Notes under the pieces: generated by a model
What the model saw: only the letters and a program-made list of their open reading frames with translations
The model's database searches: none
Told to the model about the DNA's origin: nothing
Assembly (NCBI RefSeq): GCF_003815655.1
Contig: NZ_CP033917.1
Span: 4,526,001-4,590,000 of the forward strand
DNA length: 64,000 nucleotides
Direction: 5' to 3'
DNA from: Chryseobacterium sp. G0201
GTDB taxonomy: Bacteria; Bacteroidota; Bacteroidia; Flavobacteriales; Weeksellaceae
Made by a program: the position numbers and the translations under genes
Shown: one piece after another, positions 37,022-46,306 of the stretch
Layout of the letters: every line of letters starts with the position of its first letter
How positions within the stretch are numbered: position 1 is the stretch's first letter

Positions 37022-37936
37022 GTGACCACGGTAAAATCAAATCAAGAGCTTGAAATCAAAGAACTTGAACTTTCTGAGATCAGCAAAAATATTGGATTGG
37101 AAATAAATGATTCCGATCTGATCATTTATTACTCTTTGAAGTACGATTCGGAAATTTTTGAGAACAAGCCTTTTCGCTCAGGACATTTCTCCATCATCTT
37201 TATCATCAAAGGCCTCTTAACTTTGAAAGTCAACCTTCTGGAATATCAGTTGAAAGAGAATGGTGTTATTATTATTCCGCCTTCTGCGATCAGACAGTTC
37301 AAATGGGAAAATAATGAGACCCATTTCATTTCTCTCCTCTTCACGCCTGATTTTTTGAAGACCTCTGGGATTTTAGGAAAATATTTTAATGTTGCCAATT
37401 TTATAAGAGAAGGCCTACCATCCTACAGAACTATCCACGGAAATGATAAGAAGCTACTCATTGATCTGATCAAAATTATGGCAGAACTTCAGGAGCGGAA
37501 AGATGACCAGGAACTTCATTCTGAAATGGTCAAAAATGTCTTCAAGTCGATCCTACTCAAAGTAAAAACTTATTATGATGAGATGGAGACTGACCAGGAT
37601 TACTCGAACACGCTCATTTACAAATTCATTAAACTACTATCAGAATTTTATCTCACCAGCAGAGAAGTTACGTTCTATTCTGAGAAATTGTCCATTAATG
37701 AAAAGTATCTCTCGCAGCTTCTCAAGAAGAAAACTGGAAAGACAGCGCGGCAGTTTATCACAGAAATGGTGGTTTTGGAAGCCAAAGTTTTGTTAGATAA
37801 CAAAGCGCTGCCCGTAAAACAGATCGCAGATCATCTGAACTTTGAAAACCAGTTTCACTTCAGTAAGTTTTTCAAGCAATATTCCGGGATTTCTCCAAAC
37901 AATTACCGCAAGCAGCTTTATGAGGTCACCACTTGA
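37022..37936 (+). CDS. AraC-family transcriptional regulator
   Basis: The protein has an N-terminal cupin-type domain (FRSGHFSIIFIIKGLLTLKV, IIIPPSAIRQFKWE) and a C-terminal double HTH (VTFYSEKLSINEKYLSQLLKKKTGKTARQFI; VKQIADHLNFENQFHFSKFFKQYSGISPNNYRK). The frame is open from 36893, but a full -7 match, TATATTTG, lies at 37000-37007, so I prefer the GTG at 37022 (304 residues); an upstream ATG is possible. It is convergent with the oxidoreductase at 37942. Target and ligand unknown. Confidence 0.85.
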   Translation: MTTVKSNQELEIKELELSEISKNIGLEINDSDLIIYYSLKYDSEIFENKPFRSGHFSIIFIIKGLLTLKVNLLEYQLKENGVIIIPPSAIRQFKWENNETHFISLLFTPDFLKTSGILGKYFNVANFIREGLPSYRTIHGNDKKLLIDLIKIMAELQERKDDQELHSEMVKNVFKSILLKVKTYYDEMETDQDYSNTLIYKFIKLLSEFYLTSREVTFYSEKLSINEKYLSQLLKKKTGKTARQFITEMVVLEAKVLLDNKALPVKQIADHLNFENQFHFSKFFKQYSGISPNNYRKQLYEVTT

Positions 37937-37941
37937 TCTTT

Positions 37942-38964
37942 CTAAAAATCATTTTCCCTTTCTAAAAGTTCGATTTGAAAAATGACCTCTTCATTTTTTA
38001 CTGGATACTCCTTTGAATAAACAATTTGATCATAGACATCATCGAAGAGTTTCATATAGGTACTTTTTGAAGTGTTGATGAATTCTTCAATCTTATTTCC
38101 TTCAGTGTCTAGCGTTGTCAACAATCCATCATTTTGATTTTCTAATGCATAAAATTCATCCTTTGGACTTGTTCCTTTCAGCAGTTGATCTTCCTGAATA
38201 TCGCTTCTGTTTTTGATGAAGCTTCCTTTGGTTCCTCTCAGCTTAAACGCAGGTTCGCTATCTGCCGTTGAAAGATTTGAACTTGCAAAGACAGTCAGGT
38301 CTTCGGGAAATTTAAAAACGTAACTGAAAAAATCGATGATATGTGGATTGACGGTTTTTGATGTTGTTTTAACCACATTCAGAGGTATTCCAAATAAACT
38401 GATGATCTGGTCCAAAATATGAGGTCCCAAGCCATAAACGATATCACCTCCTTTATGCTGAGACGTCGGCATCTGTGCTATCTGATCTTTGTGCAAATTA
38501 AAATCATATCTGAAATGCACTTCCTTCAGTTTTCCCAAACGTCCACTTTCTACCACTCTCTTAACAGTCAAAAAATCCGTATCGTATCTTCTGTTTTGAT
38601 AAAGAAGCAAATGTCTTTGTTCCGCTTCAGCAAGATAGAACAATTTCTTGATCTCCGAGCTTATGATGGTAGCCGGTTTTTCAAGCAGAACGTGTTTACC
38701 AGCCAACAAAGCTGCTTTGGCGTGTTCAAAATGAAGATGATCCGGAGAATTGACAACTACAAGATCGATCGATCCGTCATTCAAAATCTCCTCCACAGAA
38801 TCATAGCTTATGATGTCGGGATATATCGTTTGTGCTTTTTTATGATTGCGTTCAACAATCGCTTTTAGTTCAAAACCCTGATGGGCGTTAAGAAATGGTG
38901 TATGAAAAGCACTTCCCGATTTTCCGAAAGTTAAAACTCCTGCTTTGATAATTTGATGCGTCAT
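37942..38964 (-). CDS. Gfo/Idh/MocA-family oxidoreductase
   Basis: The 340-residue protein has an N-terminal Rossmann domain (GVLTFGKSGSAFHTPFL, where family members have GxGxxG) and the hallmark EKPA motif (HVLLEKPATI) with the catalytic Lys, then the alpha/beta C-terminal domain with GGDIVYGLGPHILDQIISLFG containing the active-site His. NAD(P)-dependent oxidation of a sugar or related alcohol is expected. It ends 5 bases from the convergent AraC gene. Confidence 0.9.
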   Translation of the reverse strand: MTHQIIKAGVLTFGKSGSAFHTPFLNAHQGFELKAIVERNHKKAQTIYPDIISYDSVEEILNDGSIDLVVVNSPDHLHFEHAKAALLAGKHVLLEKPATIISSEIKKLFYLAEAEQRHLLLYQNRRYDTDFLTVKRVVESGRLGKLKEVHFRYDFNLHKDQIAQMPTSQHKGGDIVYGLGPHILDQIISLFGIPLNVVKTTSKTVNPHIIDFFSYVFKFPEDLTVFASSNLSTADSEPAFKLRGTKGSFIKNRSDIQEDQLLKGTSPKDEFYALENQNDGLLTTLDTEGNKIEEFINTSKSTYMKLFDDVYDQIVYSKEYPVKNEEVIFQIELLERENDF

Positions 38965-38989
38965 ATTTAATTAATCATAAAAAACCAAT

Positions 38990-39661
38990 CTAAACCTTTT
39001 GTGTATTTTTAAAAAACACAGTGTAGTAGATCACAATGATTATTCCCGGAATGAGCATTGACACCAATCCATATCGGGATGAAATCAATGCACCCAAAAT
39101 ACATCCAACCAAAAAACCTGTCAGAAGAACCAACGAACGTCTGATCAGTAATAATTTTTCAGCCGTGTGCTCTCCTGAAAAATAATTGAAAAGGTCTAAA
39201 GTTGCCTTCGTCACATTTCCCGTCATCACCGTCGTAGGTCCGAAAGCAGAACTCCCGTACAATCTGTTCACCGTATTCTGAATTCCCATTGAAAAGACAA
39301 TGAGCATCAGCATCGTATGATACAAAAATCCTGATTGGATGCCTTGCTGCGTTAGAAAATATGCAATAATGCCCGCTACAAGCAGAAATATCCCGATGAA
39401 AACAGATAATCCCTTTTCATTCTTATAAAAGCTGTTTATCTTGCCTGTCAACAAAACCGCCAGAATAAAAACAGGAAAACTCAGCAGATTGATAAAATCG
39501 CTGAGTGTGGGATGATTTGCCAGTTTGTAGGCAAACACGACAAAATTTCCCGTAACGTGGGCGGAAAAGAGACCGTCGGCAGTCGTAAACGTACTTGCGT
39601 CCACAAATCCTGCACTGAATGCCATCAGAATGGATGTGTAAAAAATGAAATCTCTTTTCAT
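38990..39661 (-). CDS. YoaK-family (DUF1275) membrane protein
   Basis: A start at 39661 gives 223 residues with about six membrane helices. It shows the DUF1275 features: AFSAGFVDASTFTTADGLFSAHVTGNFVVFAY near the start and GIQNTVNRLYGSSAFGPTTVMTGNVTKATLDL in the middle. The function of the family is not known. Its ATG overlaps the stop of the hydrolase gene (TAATG), so the two are coupled. Confidence 0.85.
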   Translation of the reverse strand: MKRDFIFYTSILMAFSAGFVDASTFTTADGLFSAHVTGNFVVFAYKLANHPTLSDFINLLSFPVFILAVLLTGKINSFYKNEKGLSVFIGIFLLVAGIIAYFLTQQGIQSGFLYHTMLMLIVFSMGIQNTVNRLYGSSAFGPTTVMTGNVTKATLDLFNYFSGEHTAEKLLLIRRSLVLLTGFLVGCILGALISSRYGLVSMLIPGIIIVIYYTVFFKNTQKV

Positions 39662-40524
39662 TAAAATTTCATTGCGGTCAGCCACTCCATTAATCTCTCT
39701 TCCCAATGATCGACAGGAAGTCCCTGCGTTTTGCTTGCAAATCCGTGGCGTCCTTTGGTGTAAATATGAAGTTCCGCAAGACCTTTTCCAGCCTTCCAGT
39801 TCTCATAGAATTTGGCAGAATTGACATCAAATCCGAAATCATCATCCTGCGTAACTGCAATGAATATTGGCGAAGGATCTGCAGGGATCAGAGTTTTCAT
39901 CACAGGTCCCAAATAAGGATAGATCGGTGCACTGAACAATGGGCGAACCTCACTATCCAAAGCAATTGCTGCTGCAATAGTTCCTCCTGCCGAAAAACCG
40001 ACGACCCCAATTCTATCTTTGTTAAAACCTAAAGCTGTCGCATTTGATTTAAGATATTTCATTGCTTCTTTTCCGTCTTCAATTGCCAATGGTACAACGG
40101 GAGCCATTATAGATTCCAGAACATCGAAGTTCTTGGCGTTTTCCATCAGTTTCCCGAACGGGTCTTTCCCTTCCAATTTCACCAATCTGTACTTCAACAC
40201 CGCTGCTGTATAGCCCTTTGCTGCTAGTGATCTTGCAATTTTCACGCCTTCATCGTCATAAGCCAGAATATGAAACGCACCGCCGGGAACCACAAGAACC
40301 GCAGTCCCGTTGGATGCCACACCTTCCGGTTTGTAAATGGCTAGACTTGGAACTGTTACATTGTAGAGCGTGCGACTATCCGACTTTGGATCCATTGTCA
40401 AAGTTTTTTCTTCCTTTCCGGTATCTTTGTTTACTATACCATTGATTGGTAAAATAACATTCTGCTGAGCTGACAATCCGGAATACATTGCAATCAGCAT
40501 TAAAATAAATTTTAATTTTCTCAT
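39661..40524 (-). CDS. secreted alpha/beta hydrolase, acetylesterase-like
   Basis: A start at 40524 gives a 287-residue protein with signal peptide (KFILMLIAMYSGLSAQ). It has VLVVPGGAFHILAYDDEG (oxyanion hole), GVVGFSAGGTIAAAIAL (nucleophile Ser), DDDFG (Asp) and GRHGFA (His), the set seen in BD-FAE/acetyl-xylan-esterase-type enzymes. It lies 69 bases after the zinc alcohol dehydrogenase. Substrate unknown. Confidence 0.85.
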   Translation of the reverse strand: MRKLKFILMLIAMYSGLSAQQNVILPINGIVNKDTGKEEKTLTMDPKSDSRTLYNVTVPSLAIYKPEGVASNGTAVLVVPGGAFHILAYDDEGVKIARSLAAKGYTAAVLKYRLVKLEGKDPFGKLMENAKNFDVLESIMAPVVPLAIEDGKEAMKYLKSNATALGFNKDRIGVVGFSAGGTIAAAIALDSEVRPLFSAPIYPYLGPVMKTLIPADPSPIFIAVTQDDDFGFDVNSAKFYENWKAGKGLAELHIYTKGRHGFASKTQGLPVDHWEERLMEWLTAMKF

Positions 40525-40593
40525 AATATTTAGATTTAAAATTAAAGCCATACAATCTGTCGCTTAAACAGGTGTAAGGCTTTTCTAATTTTT

Positions 40594-41706
40594 TTATTTA
40601 TTGTACTCTCCAATTTTCAGAACTGCTTTGATGGTTCTTCCTTTTTCAGAATCTTCAACTGCCTGATTGATATCTCCGAAAGCATAAGTTTTAATTAATT
40701 TATCAAAAGGAAACTGTCCGTGAAGATACATTTTGATCAATTTCGGAATGAACTCCTCAGATACGCTATCGCCTTGGTTTACAAATTTTATTTTATACCC
40801 TTTGGTCAAGAAGATATTCGTTTCCAATTCCAATGGTTTGGTCGCAACGCCGATGATCGCCATTTCTCCAACAGGAGCCAAACTGTTCAATGAATTGTTG
40901 ATCACTTCACTTCTACCCGTTGTATCTACGGCAAACTGAACACCATTTGGAAGGATCTCACGGATCTTTTCTCTTACATTTTCATTCAGTGAATTGATAG
41001 TATGAGTCGCACCTAATTCCTTAGCAAAAGCCAATCTATCATCATTGATGTCTACAGCAATAATAACCGTTGCAGATGAAGCTTTCGCTGCCATAACAGC
41101 AGAAAGACCTACAGCACCAGTTCCGGAGATCACGATAGAACTTCCCACTTTGATCTTTAGTGTATTGATTACAGCACCTGCACCAGTTTGGATTCCGCAA
41201 CCTAGTGGCCCTAAAATTTCCAATGGCGCATCCTTAGGAACGGGGATCACATTGTTTTTGTGAGCGATAGAATATGTTGCAAAGGAAGACTGAGAAAAGA
41301 AATTATCATTGATATCTTTCCCTTCGTGATCGTGGTGGTGGTGATGCCCTTCGATATTAGCTCCTGAGAAGTTACGGTCAAAAAACTCGTAGCAGTAAGC
41401 CGGATTTCCTGTTCGGCAGATCTCACATTCGCCACAGAATCCGTAAGTTAATACCACGTGATCACCTACTTTCAAATGATGAACATCTCTTCCTACTTTT
41501 TCAATAACACCTGCTCCCTCGTGACCCAAGATCACAGGAAAATCAGGTGAACCCATAATAAAGTCGCGCGCAACCATATCGGTATGACAGATCCCTGTTG
41601 CAACAATCTTTACAAGCACTTCTTCAGCACCCGGCTCGTCCAACGTTACTTTTTCCAATTCGAATTCGCTACCTTGTGATTTTACGATAGCTGCTGTAAT
41701 TTCCAT
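40594..41706 (-). CDS. zinc-dependent aryl/benzyl-type alcohol dehydrogenase
   Basis: The 370-residue protein is a medium-chain zinc alcohol dehydrogenase: ATGICHTDM (catalytic Zn Cys), ILGHEGAGVIEKVG, a structural-zinc loop FCGECEICRTGNPAYC, and GTGAVGLSAVMAAK for NAD. It is closest in character to aryl- or benzyl-alcohol dehydrogenases. Residues near 128-134 form an unusual natural His run (GHHHHHDHEG) in the loop after the structural zinc. It lies upstream of the hydrolase/DUF1275 pair in the same orientation. Confidence 0.92.
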   Translation of the reverse strand: MEITAAIVKSQGSEFELEKVTLDEPGAEEVLVKIVATGICHTDMVARDFIMGSPDFPVILGHEGAGVIEKVGRDVHHLKVGDHVVLTYGFCGECEICRTGNPAYCYEFFDRNFSGANIEGHHHHHDHEGKDINDNFFSQSSFATYSIAHKNNVIPVPKDAPLEILGPLGCGIQTGAGAVINTLKIKVGSSIVISGTGAVGLSAVMAAKASSATVIIAVDINDDRLAFAKELGATHTINSLNENVREKIREILPNGVQFAVDTTGRSEVINNSLNSLAPVGEMAIIGVATKPLELETNIFLTKGYKIKFVNQGDSVSEEFIPKLIKMYLHGQFPFDKLIKTYAFGDINQAVEDSEKGRTIKAVLKIGEYNK

Positions 41707-41738
41707 AATGTTAATTTTTAATTTGTTTGTTTTATTAT

Positions 41739-42233
41739 TTATAATTCCGGATCGATGGCTGCAGCATTGAACTCCGGATTTAATTTTTTATAGAGATAAG
41801 TAGGTTCTGCAGTCAGAACAATCTCTATGGTTGGCCCGACAATCATTTTGAGTAAATGTCCACCTTTAACGCTTCCATCTTTTAAAGAAACAGTCGTGTG
41901 AGTATGTGCTACCGGTTTTCCTTCGTACCAGGTGATATTTCCAATGATCGAGGTTACCTCTGCAACACCGACAGTGTTCACCAGATATTCCTGACGGTCA
42001 AAATCAAACCAACCTAATTCTGTTTCGAATGAACTTCCTATACCTTGGTAATGGGCACTTTTGATGTCGTATTCCTTAGCAAAATCTGTAAATCCGGAAA
42101 CGACTTCATCGCCTTTCGCAAAAACAAGCATATAGGTTTTCACACCGCCAATTTCACTTAGAAGTTTTACTTTCAATCCAGGTGCTTTTCCTGATTCTAT
42201 TACCGTTTCAATAGATTTGTATTGTGATTCCAT
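41739..42233 (-). CDS. PPC-domain (DUF296) protein, cytoplasmic paralogue
   Basis: The 164-residue protein has the PPC/DUF296 fold: YMLVFAKGDEVVSGFTDFA, KSAHYQGIGSSFETELGWFD, KPVAHTHTTVSLKDGSVKGGHLL. The HxHxxxS and GGH residues are those that bind zinc in bacterial and archaeal members. No signal peptide. It is a tandem paralogue of the next gene (5-base gap), which is exported. Function of stand-alone PPC proteins is not established. Confidence 0.85.
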   Translation of the reverse strand: MESQYKSIETVIESGKAPGLKVKLLSEIGGVKTYMLVFAKGDEVVSGFTDFAKEYDIKSAHYQGIGSSFETELGWFDFDRQEYLVNTVGVAEVTSIIGNITWYEGKPVAHTHTTVSLKDGSVKGGHLLKMIVGPTIEIVLTAEPTYLYKKLNPEFNAAAIDPEL

Positions 42234-42238
42234 ATTGT

Positions 42239-42802
42239 TTATTTTAAATCCGGGTCGATCAATGCAGCATTAAATTCCGGGTCTAATTTTTTGTAAAGCG
42301 ACACGGGCTCTTCAACCAAAATAATTTCCATTGTCGGTCCGCAGAATAATTCCAAAAGATGTCCGCCTTTCACCGAGCCATCTTCAATTGCAGCACTAAA
42401 ATGTGTATGAGCAATTGGTTTTCCTTTGAACCAGGCAATATCTCCCGTAAAAGAAGAAACCTCCGAAACGCCAATTGGGATGACCTTAAATTTCTTTTTA
42501 TCGTAATCAAACCAGCCTGCTTTTGCAGATAATGCATCCCCCAAACCTGTATAGTGACCACTTTTGATATTGTTTTTCTTGACAAACTCCGTCAGTCCGG
42601 CTACAATCTCGTCACCCTTTGTAAAGATGAGGAGATAGGTTTTTGTCTGACCTACGGTGCTTAATAATTTCACCTTTAAGCCTGGTGCTTTACCATCTTC
42701 CAGTGTTTTGGTGGTGTCGGCATATTCTTGCGCATACGTTTTGGTATTGAACAAAACCATTGTTGTCAAAATACACAGAGCAATCTTTATTAAGTTTTTC
42801 AT
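42239..42802 (-). CDS. PPC-domain (DUF296) protein, exported paralogue
   Basis: This 187-residue protein shares most of its mature part with the previous one (GKAPGLKVKLLS..., KPIAHTHFSAAIEDGSVKGGHLLELFCGPTMEIILVEEP, NPEFNAA/DPEFNAA end), but begins with a signal peptide (IALCILTTMVLFNTKTYAQ). The pair therefore looks like a duplication in which one copy went to the periplasm. Same operon, upstream copy. Confidence 0.85.
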   Translation of the reverse strand: MKNLIKIALCILTTMVLFNTKTYAQEYADTTKTLEDGKAPGLKVKLLSTVGQTKTYLLIFTKGDEIVAGLTEFVKKNNIKSGHYTGLGDALSAKAGWFDYDKKKFKVIPIGVSEVSSFTGDIAWFKGKPIAHTHFSAAIEDGSVKGGHLLELFCGPTMEIILVEEPVSLYKKLDPEFNAALIDPDLK

Positions 42803-42824
42803 AATGTACTATTTATAACCAAAA

Positions 42825-42846
42825 AAGACCCGAATCATCAGGTCTT
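42825..42846 (-). terminator. terminator after the NTF2-like gene
   Basis: AAGACC (42825-42830) pairs with GGTCTT (42841-42846); on the minus strand the stem runs into a six-U tract. Short but well placed after the stop at 42851. Confidence 0.65.
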
Positions 42847-42850
42847 AAAT

Positions 42851-43198
42851 TTATTTTGCAATCCTGTAATCTGCTACAGTGTGATATTTAATTTTATCAC
42901 CTTCAAACACGAAAGTGTCTGTTCCTACAGGAATCTGAGCTAGGTCTGAATCACTGTTCCAAAGGATGTACGCTACATTTCCATCAATTAGTTTCTGATC
43001 CATCCCGAAAGCTGAACCTGTCGGGATCACAGCAAAGAATTCCACAAAAAACTGACGGATATTATCCAAACCTGTTACAATTCCTTTGGGTGTAAAAAGC
43101 ACAGAAGTTTCTGTGTAATCTTCTACGATCGCATCCAGGTCATTGTTTCCGAAAGCTGTTAAATGATGTACCAGGATCTGTTCTACGTTGTTTTCCAT
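42851..43198 (-). CDS. SnoaL-like NTF2-fold protein, cytoplasmic
   Basis: A 115-residue protein with HHLTAFGNNDLDAIVEDYTETSVLFTPKGIVTGLDNIRQFFVEF and a terminal KYHTVADYRIAK, matching small stand-alone SnoaL/NTF2-like proteins. Catalytic residues cannot be assigned. It lies 21 bases after the alpha/beta hydrolase. Confidence 0.8.
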   Translation of the reverse strand: MENNVEQILVHHLTAFGNNDLDAIVEDYTETSVLFTPKGIVTGLDNIRQFFVEFFAVIPTGSAFGMDQKLIDGNVAYILWNSDSDLAQIPVGTDTFVFEGDKIKYHTVADYRIAK

Positions 43199-43219
43199 TT
43201 TGATTTTATATATTTTAAA

Positions 43220-44095
43220 TTAATTGTTCTGATCTAAAAAAGGTTTCATACTCGTCCAAACGGCATCAAAATTTACCAAAAATGCAGGATGAGGCGCATT
43301 TGGAATAATGGATAATTGAGCATTTGGAATCATTTTGTACGCTGTGATCACAGTGTCGAAAGGTGCATTCTGATCTTTTTCACCAGCCATCACCAAGACC
43401 GGACATTTGATTTGTCCTAAAATGGTTTTATCGATATTAAGATCGTTGTAGTAGCTGCTTAAAGTGCTGAACCATTCGTCTATTCTTTTCGGTTCCGGTC
43501 GTAAGGCCATTTGTTGTTTCCAAAACAGCTCGTCCATTGCGGAAAAGGTTTTATAATCCATCTTAAACTCACGGAAACCTTTCTTCCACTCTCCTGCTCC
43601 GATGGCAACAAGCTTTTCAATTCTGTCTGGATATTGCTCAGCGAAAAAATAACCTGTATAAGCGCCATCACTAAAGCCTACAATCGTCACTTTTTCTTTG
43701 GTCACTTTTTCAAGAACTGCATTCACATCTTTGGCCTTCTGCTCATAGCTCGGAATTTTGTTACCCATTTCCGATCTTCCGTGTCCGCGTGTAGAGATGG
43801 AGATGACCTGATGTTTCTGAGAAAGACTGTCGATCAGCTGACCCATTTCCAAAGGTGAACCGACGATCCCGCCGTGCAGTACAACAATCGGACTTCCTTT
43901 TCCATAAACTTCATAATAAATCTTGGCGTCATCAGACTTCACATAATGTCCAGCAGATTGATTATTTCCGTAAGGGACAGAACTTGCAGTGGCGTTGCCC
44001 TGCATAAAATAACGTAATGGAGATAATTCAGATTTCTGCGCAAAACCAAAAATATTAATGGCTATGAGAAGCAAGATCAAAAGTGATTTTTTCAT
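43220..44095 (-). CDS. secreted alpha/beta hydrolase
   Basis: A start at 44095 gives 291 residues with a signal peptide (SLLILLLIAINIFGFAQ). It shows PIVVLHGGIVGSP, ISTRGHGRSEMG, VGFSDGAYTGYFFAEQYPD with nucleophile Ser in GFSDG, VLVMAGEKDQNAPF and the catalytic His in PNAPHPAFL. That is a canonical hydrolase fold. A longer frame from 44155 lacks the signal peptide. Substrate unknown. Confidence 0.88.
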   Translation of the reverse strand: MKKSLLILLLIAINIFGFAQKSELSPLRYFMQGNATASSVPYGNNQSAGHYVKSDDAKIYYEVYGKGSPIVVLHGGIVGSPLEMGQLIDSLSQKHQVISISTRGHGRSEMGNKIPSYEQKAKDVNAVLEKVTKEKVTIVGFSDGAYTGYFFAEQYPDRIEKLVAIGAGEWKKGFREFKMDYKTFSAMDELFWKQQMALRPEPKRIDEWFSTLSSYYNDLNIDKTILGQIKCPVLVMAGEKDQNAPFDTVITAYKMIPNAQLSIIPNAPHPAFLVNFDAVWTSMKPFLDQNN

Positions 44096-44208
44096 TTTTT
44101 CAGATATAGTTGATAACATCTTTTCAAATACTTTTATAAATTGAAAGTTCAACACCTACAAAATGGTCATTTTTTTCAATTGTTGTTTTGAAAAAGATCT
44201 TATTATTT

Positions 44209-44667
44209 TTAAAGTTCGAATTCCCCTGCTTTGGGATCACTATTAAAAGTTCCTGCCGGCGTTACACGGAAACTACCTGCTGTGGCAAACGTATCTTCCA
44301 TAAACATAAAGTGATAAATTTTTTCGTCTTTAACTTTCGCTAAAATTGAAAATGGCGAAGTCACTTTTTTATCCAATGTTCTGGATGTGTAGGTAAAAGT
44401 TCCGAATACTGCTACTTTCTCACCTTCTGAAAAAATATCCTGAACTCCGAAATCCTGAATTGTCCAGAACTCATTGACCCCAGCGAATGTATCAATGAAT
44501 GCCTGAGAGCCTTCGTGTGTTCCCGTCCAAGGTAAGATCCTCTGTAACTCAGGATTGTTAAAATTCAGAGAAATGTAAGTTGCATCTGGTGTGATTAGCG
44601 GTCTCATTACATCTGGATTTGTAGTATTGGCCAAAAATTCTTCAATGACCTCAATTGGTGTTTTCAT
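44209..44667 (-). CDS. SnoaL-like NTF2-fold protein
   Basis: The 152-residue protein (VIEEFLANTTNPDVMRPLITPDATYISLNF, GSQAFIDTFAGVNEF, KIYHFMFMEDTFATAGSF) is a cytoplasmic SnoaL-like protein, one of five NTF2-fold proteins in the window. It lies upstream of the alpha/beta hydrolase with a 113-base gap. Confidence 0.78.
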   Translation of the reverse strand: MKTPIEVIEEFLANTTNPDVMRPLITPDATYISLNFNNPELQRILPWTGTHEGSQAFIDTFAGVNEFWTIQDFGVQDIFSEGEKVAVFGTFTYTSRTLDKKVTSPFSILAKVKDEKIYHFMFMEDTFATAGSFRVTPAGTFNSDPKAGEFEL

Positions 44668-44818
44668 ATTTATTTTTTTTAATTATTTAATTATATTTAT
44701 TTACGGTAGTACCGCTTAGTTATTAATTATACTTAATCTATCAGCTTGATATCAAATAATCTGTAGTAACCTTGCTGATTTTATACAACAAATTTCTTAC
44801 AAATCCATTTCCCGTACC

Positions 44819-44834
44819 CATAATCTAGTTTAAG
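44819..44834 (-). promoter_or_regulatory. possible weak copy of the shared palindrome
   Basis: CATAATCTAGTTTAAG matches CTTAAACTAGTTTAAG at 14 of 16 bases, with one half perfect. It lies 152 bases upstream of the NTF2-like gene starting at 44667. No -7 box is found at the 45-bp spacing seen elsewhere, so this copy is doubtful. Confidence 0.3.
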
Positions 44835-44876
44835 AAATCGCGTTGATCTATGTTAATGCGCTTGCGAAATCCAATG

Positions 44877-45434
44877 CTACTCAGCGTTTTTATTAAACCA
44901 CACAATATATGATTCCACGGCTTTTTTGGTAAAATCCTTGGTGCCGCCTTCTTTCATATTTCCTTCCTCATCAAAGAGGTCATTGACGTGCGCAATATAA
45001 ACTTCAGGTTGTTGCATTGTCGGCATATTGAGAAAGACAAGACTTTGTCTCAAATGGTGATTCGCCCCAAAAGCTGAAAGATTCCCAGGTGAATTGCTGA
45101 AGATCGCAGCCGGTTTTTTATCCCAAACACTTTTTCCATAAGGTCTGGAACCTACATCGATCGCATTTTTCAAAACTGCGGGAACCGACCTGTTGTATTC
45201 CGGAGTAACGAAGATCACGCCGTCAACATTTGCCATTTCTGTTCTGAACTTTGTGATGACTTCAGGAACTTCGTTGTGGTCATCAAAATCCTGATTGTAC
45301 AGTGGAATATCACTTAGATTAATTAATTTAAACTCAAATCCGTCCGGTGCAAGATCTAAAAGTGTCTTGCCAACTTTCTTTGAAAATGATTCTTTTCGCA
45401 GGCTTCCTGCAATAATTCCGATTACTTTGCTCAT
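44877..45434 (-). CDS. NADPH-dependent FMN reductase
   Basis: A start at 45434 gives 185 residues with the flavodoxin-like reductase motifs GIIAGSLRKESFSKKV (FMN phosphate loop), FVTPEYNRSVPAVLKNAIDVGSRP and FSNSPGNLSAFGANHHLR. Such enzymes reduce FMN, quinones or azo compounds with NADPH. It lies 64 bases after the SDR. Confidence 0.92.
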   Translation of the reverse strand: MSKVIGIIAGSLRKESFSKKVGKTLLDLAPDGFEFKLINLSDIPLYNQDFDDHNEVPEVITKFRTEMANVDGVIFVTPEYNRSVPAVLKNAIDVGSRPYGKSVWDKKPAAIFSNSPGNLSAFGANHHLRQSLVFLNMPTMQQPEVYIAHVNDLFDEEGNMKEGGTKDFTKKAVESYIVWFNKNAE

Positions 45435-45498
45435 AGCTTTATTTTTTTTAGAAATTTTGCAGCCAATTGACTGCAAAATTTAAATTAGAATACAATAA

Positions 45499-46278
45499 TT
45501 ACATCGTCATACCACCATCGATCGCAACGGCCTGACCTGTCATATGTTTTGCCTGAGAAATAAATATCACAGCGTCCGCAATATCTTGAGGTGTTTGGTC
45601 GATGCCTTGAGGAATCAACGACGTTTTGTTTCTTTCCCAGGATTGCTCTTCGGTCTCACCTTCGAGTTTCCATCGGTCTGCTACACCGCCTTCTCCTCGC
45701 CACATTCCTGTTCCTACGATTCCCGGACAGATGGCATTGACCGTGATTCCTGTTGTCGCTACCTCTTTTGCAATACTGTTCGTAAAACCGATCACTGCAA
45801 ATTTAGAAGCAACATAATGAGACAGATGTGCCATTCCCATTTTCCCTGCAATAGAAGCACTGTTGATGATTGCACCCGAACCTTGCGGTTTCATAATTTC
45901 AAGCTCAGCTTTTGTACTTACGAATACACCTTTGCTGTTTACCGACATTATTTTATCCCAGTCAGCAGGTTCTATTTCTTCGATGCTACCGATTCCTACA
46001 ACGCCTGCATTGTTCACAGCTACATCCAATCTACCAAAGGTAGAAACCACTTTTTTGAGTGCTTCTCTCATAGATTCCAGATCGGTCACATTGGCAACTA
46101 ACCCTAAAGCTTTTCCACCATATCCTTCTATATCTTTCACTGCAGTTTTCAAAAGTTCTTCATTGAGATCGGCAATGGCCACAGACGCACCTAACTTAGC
46201 AAATTCGATTGCAATAATTTTTCCTATTCCTCCACCGGCACCAGTTACAAATACCACTTGATCTTTTAAATTTGACAT
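45499..46278 (-). CDS. short-chain dehydrogenase/reductase
   Basis: The 259-residue classical SDR has VTGAGGGIGKIIAIEFAKLGA, NNAGVVGIGSIEEIEP, the catalytic Ser in INSASIAGKMG, YVASK for the Tyr/Lys pair and AIDGGMTM at the end. It is placed 28 bases after the NDH-2 gene. Substrate unknown. Confidence 0.92.
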   Translation of the reverse strand: MSNLKDQVVFVTGAGGGIGKIIAIEFAKLGASVAIADLNEELLKTAVKDIEGYGGKALGLVANVTDLESMREALKKVVSTFGRLDVAVNNAGVVGIGSIEEIEPADWDKIMSVNSKGVFVSTKAELEIMKPQGSGAIINSASIAGKMGMAHLSHYVASKFAVIGFTNSIAKEVATTGITVNAICPGIVGTGMWRGEGGVADRWKLEGETEEQSWERNKTSLIPQGIDQTPQDIADAVIFISQAKHMTGQAVAIDGGMTM

Positions 46279-46306
46279 AATTTCTATTTTTTGAATTGAT
46301 TTATAA

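Noticed and set aside
40563..40578. CTTAAACAGGTGTAAG as a further copy of the shared palindrome
   Set aside because: Three of 16 bases differ, and a -7 box at the 45-bp distance would fall inside the hydrolase gene starting at 40524.
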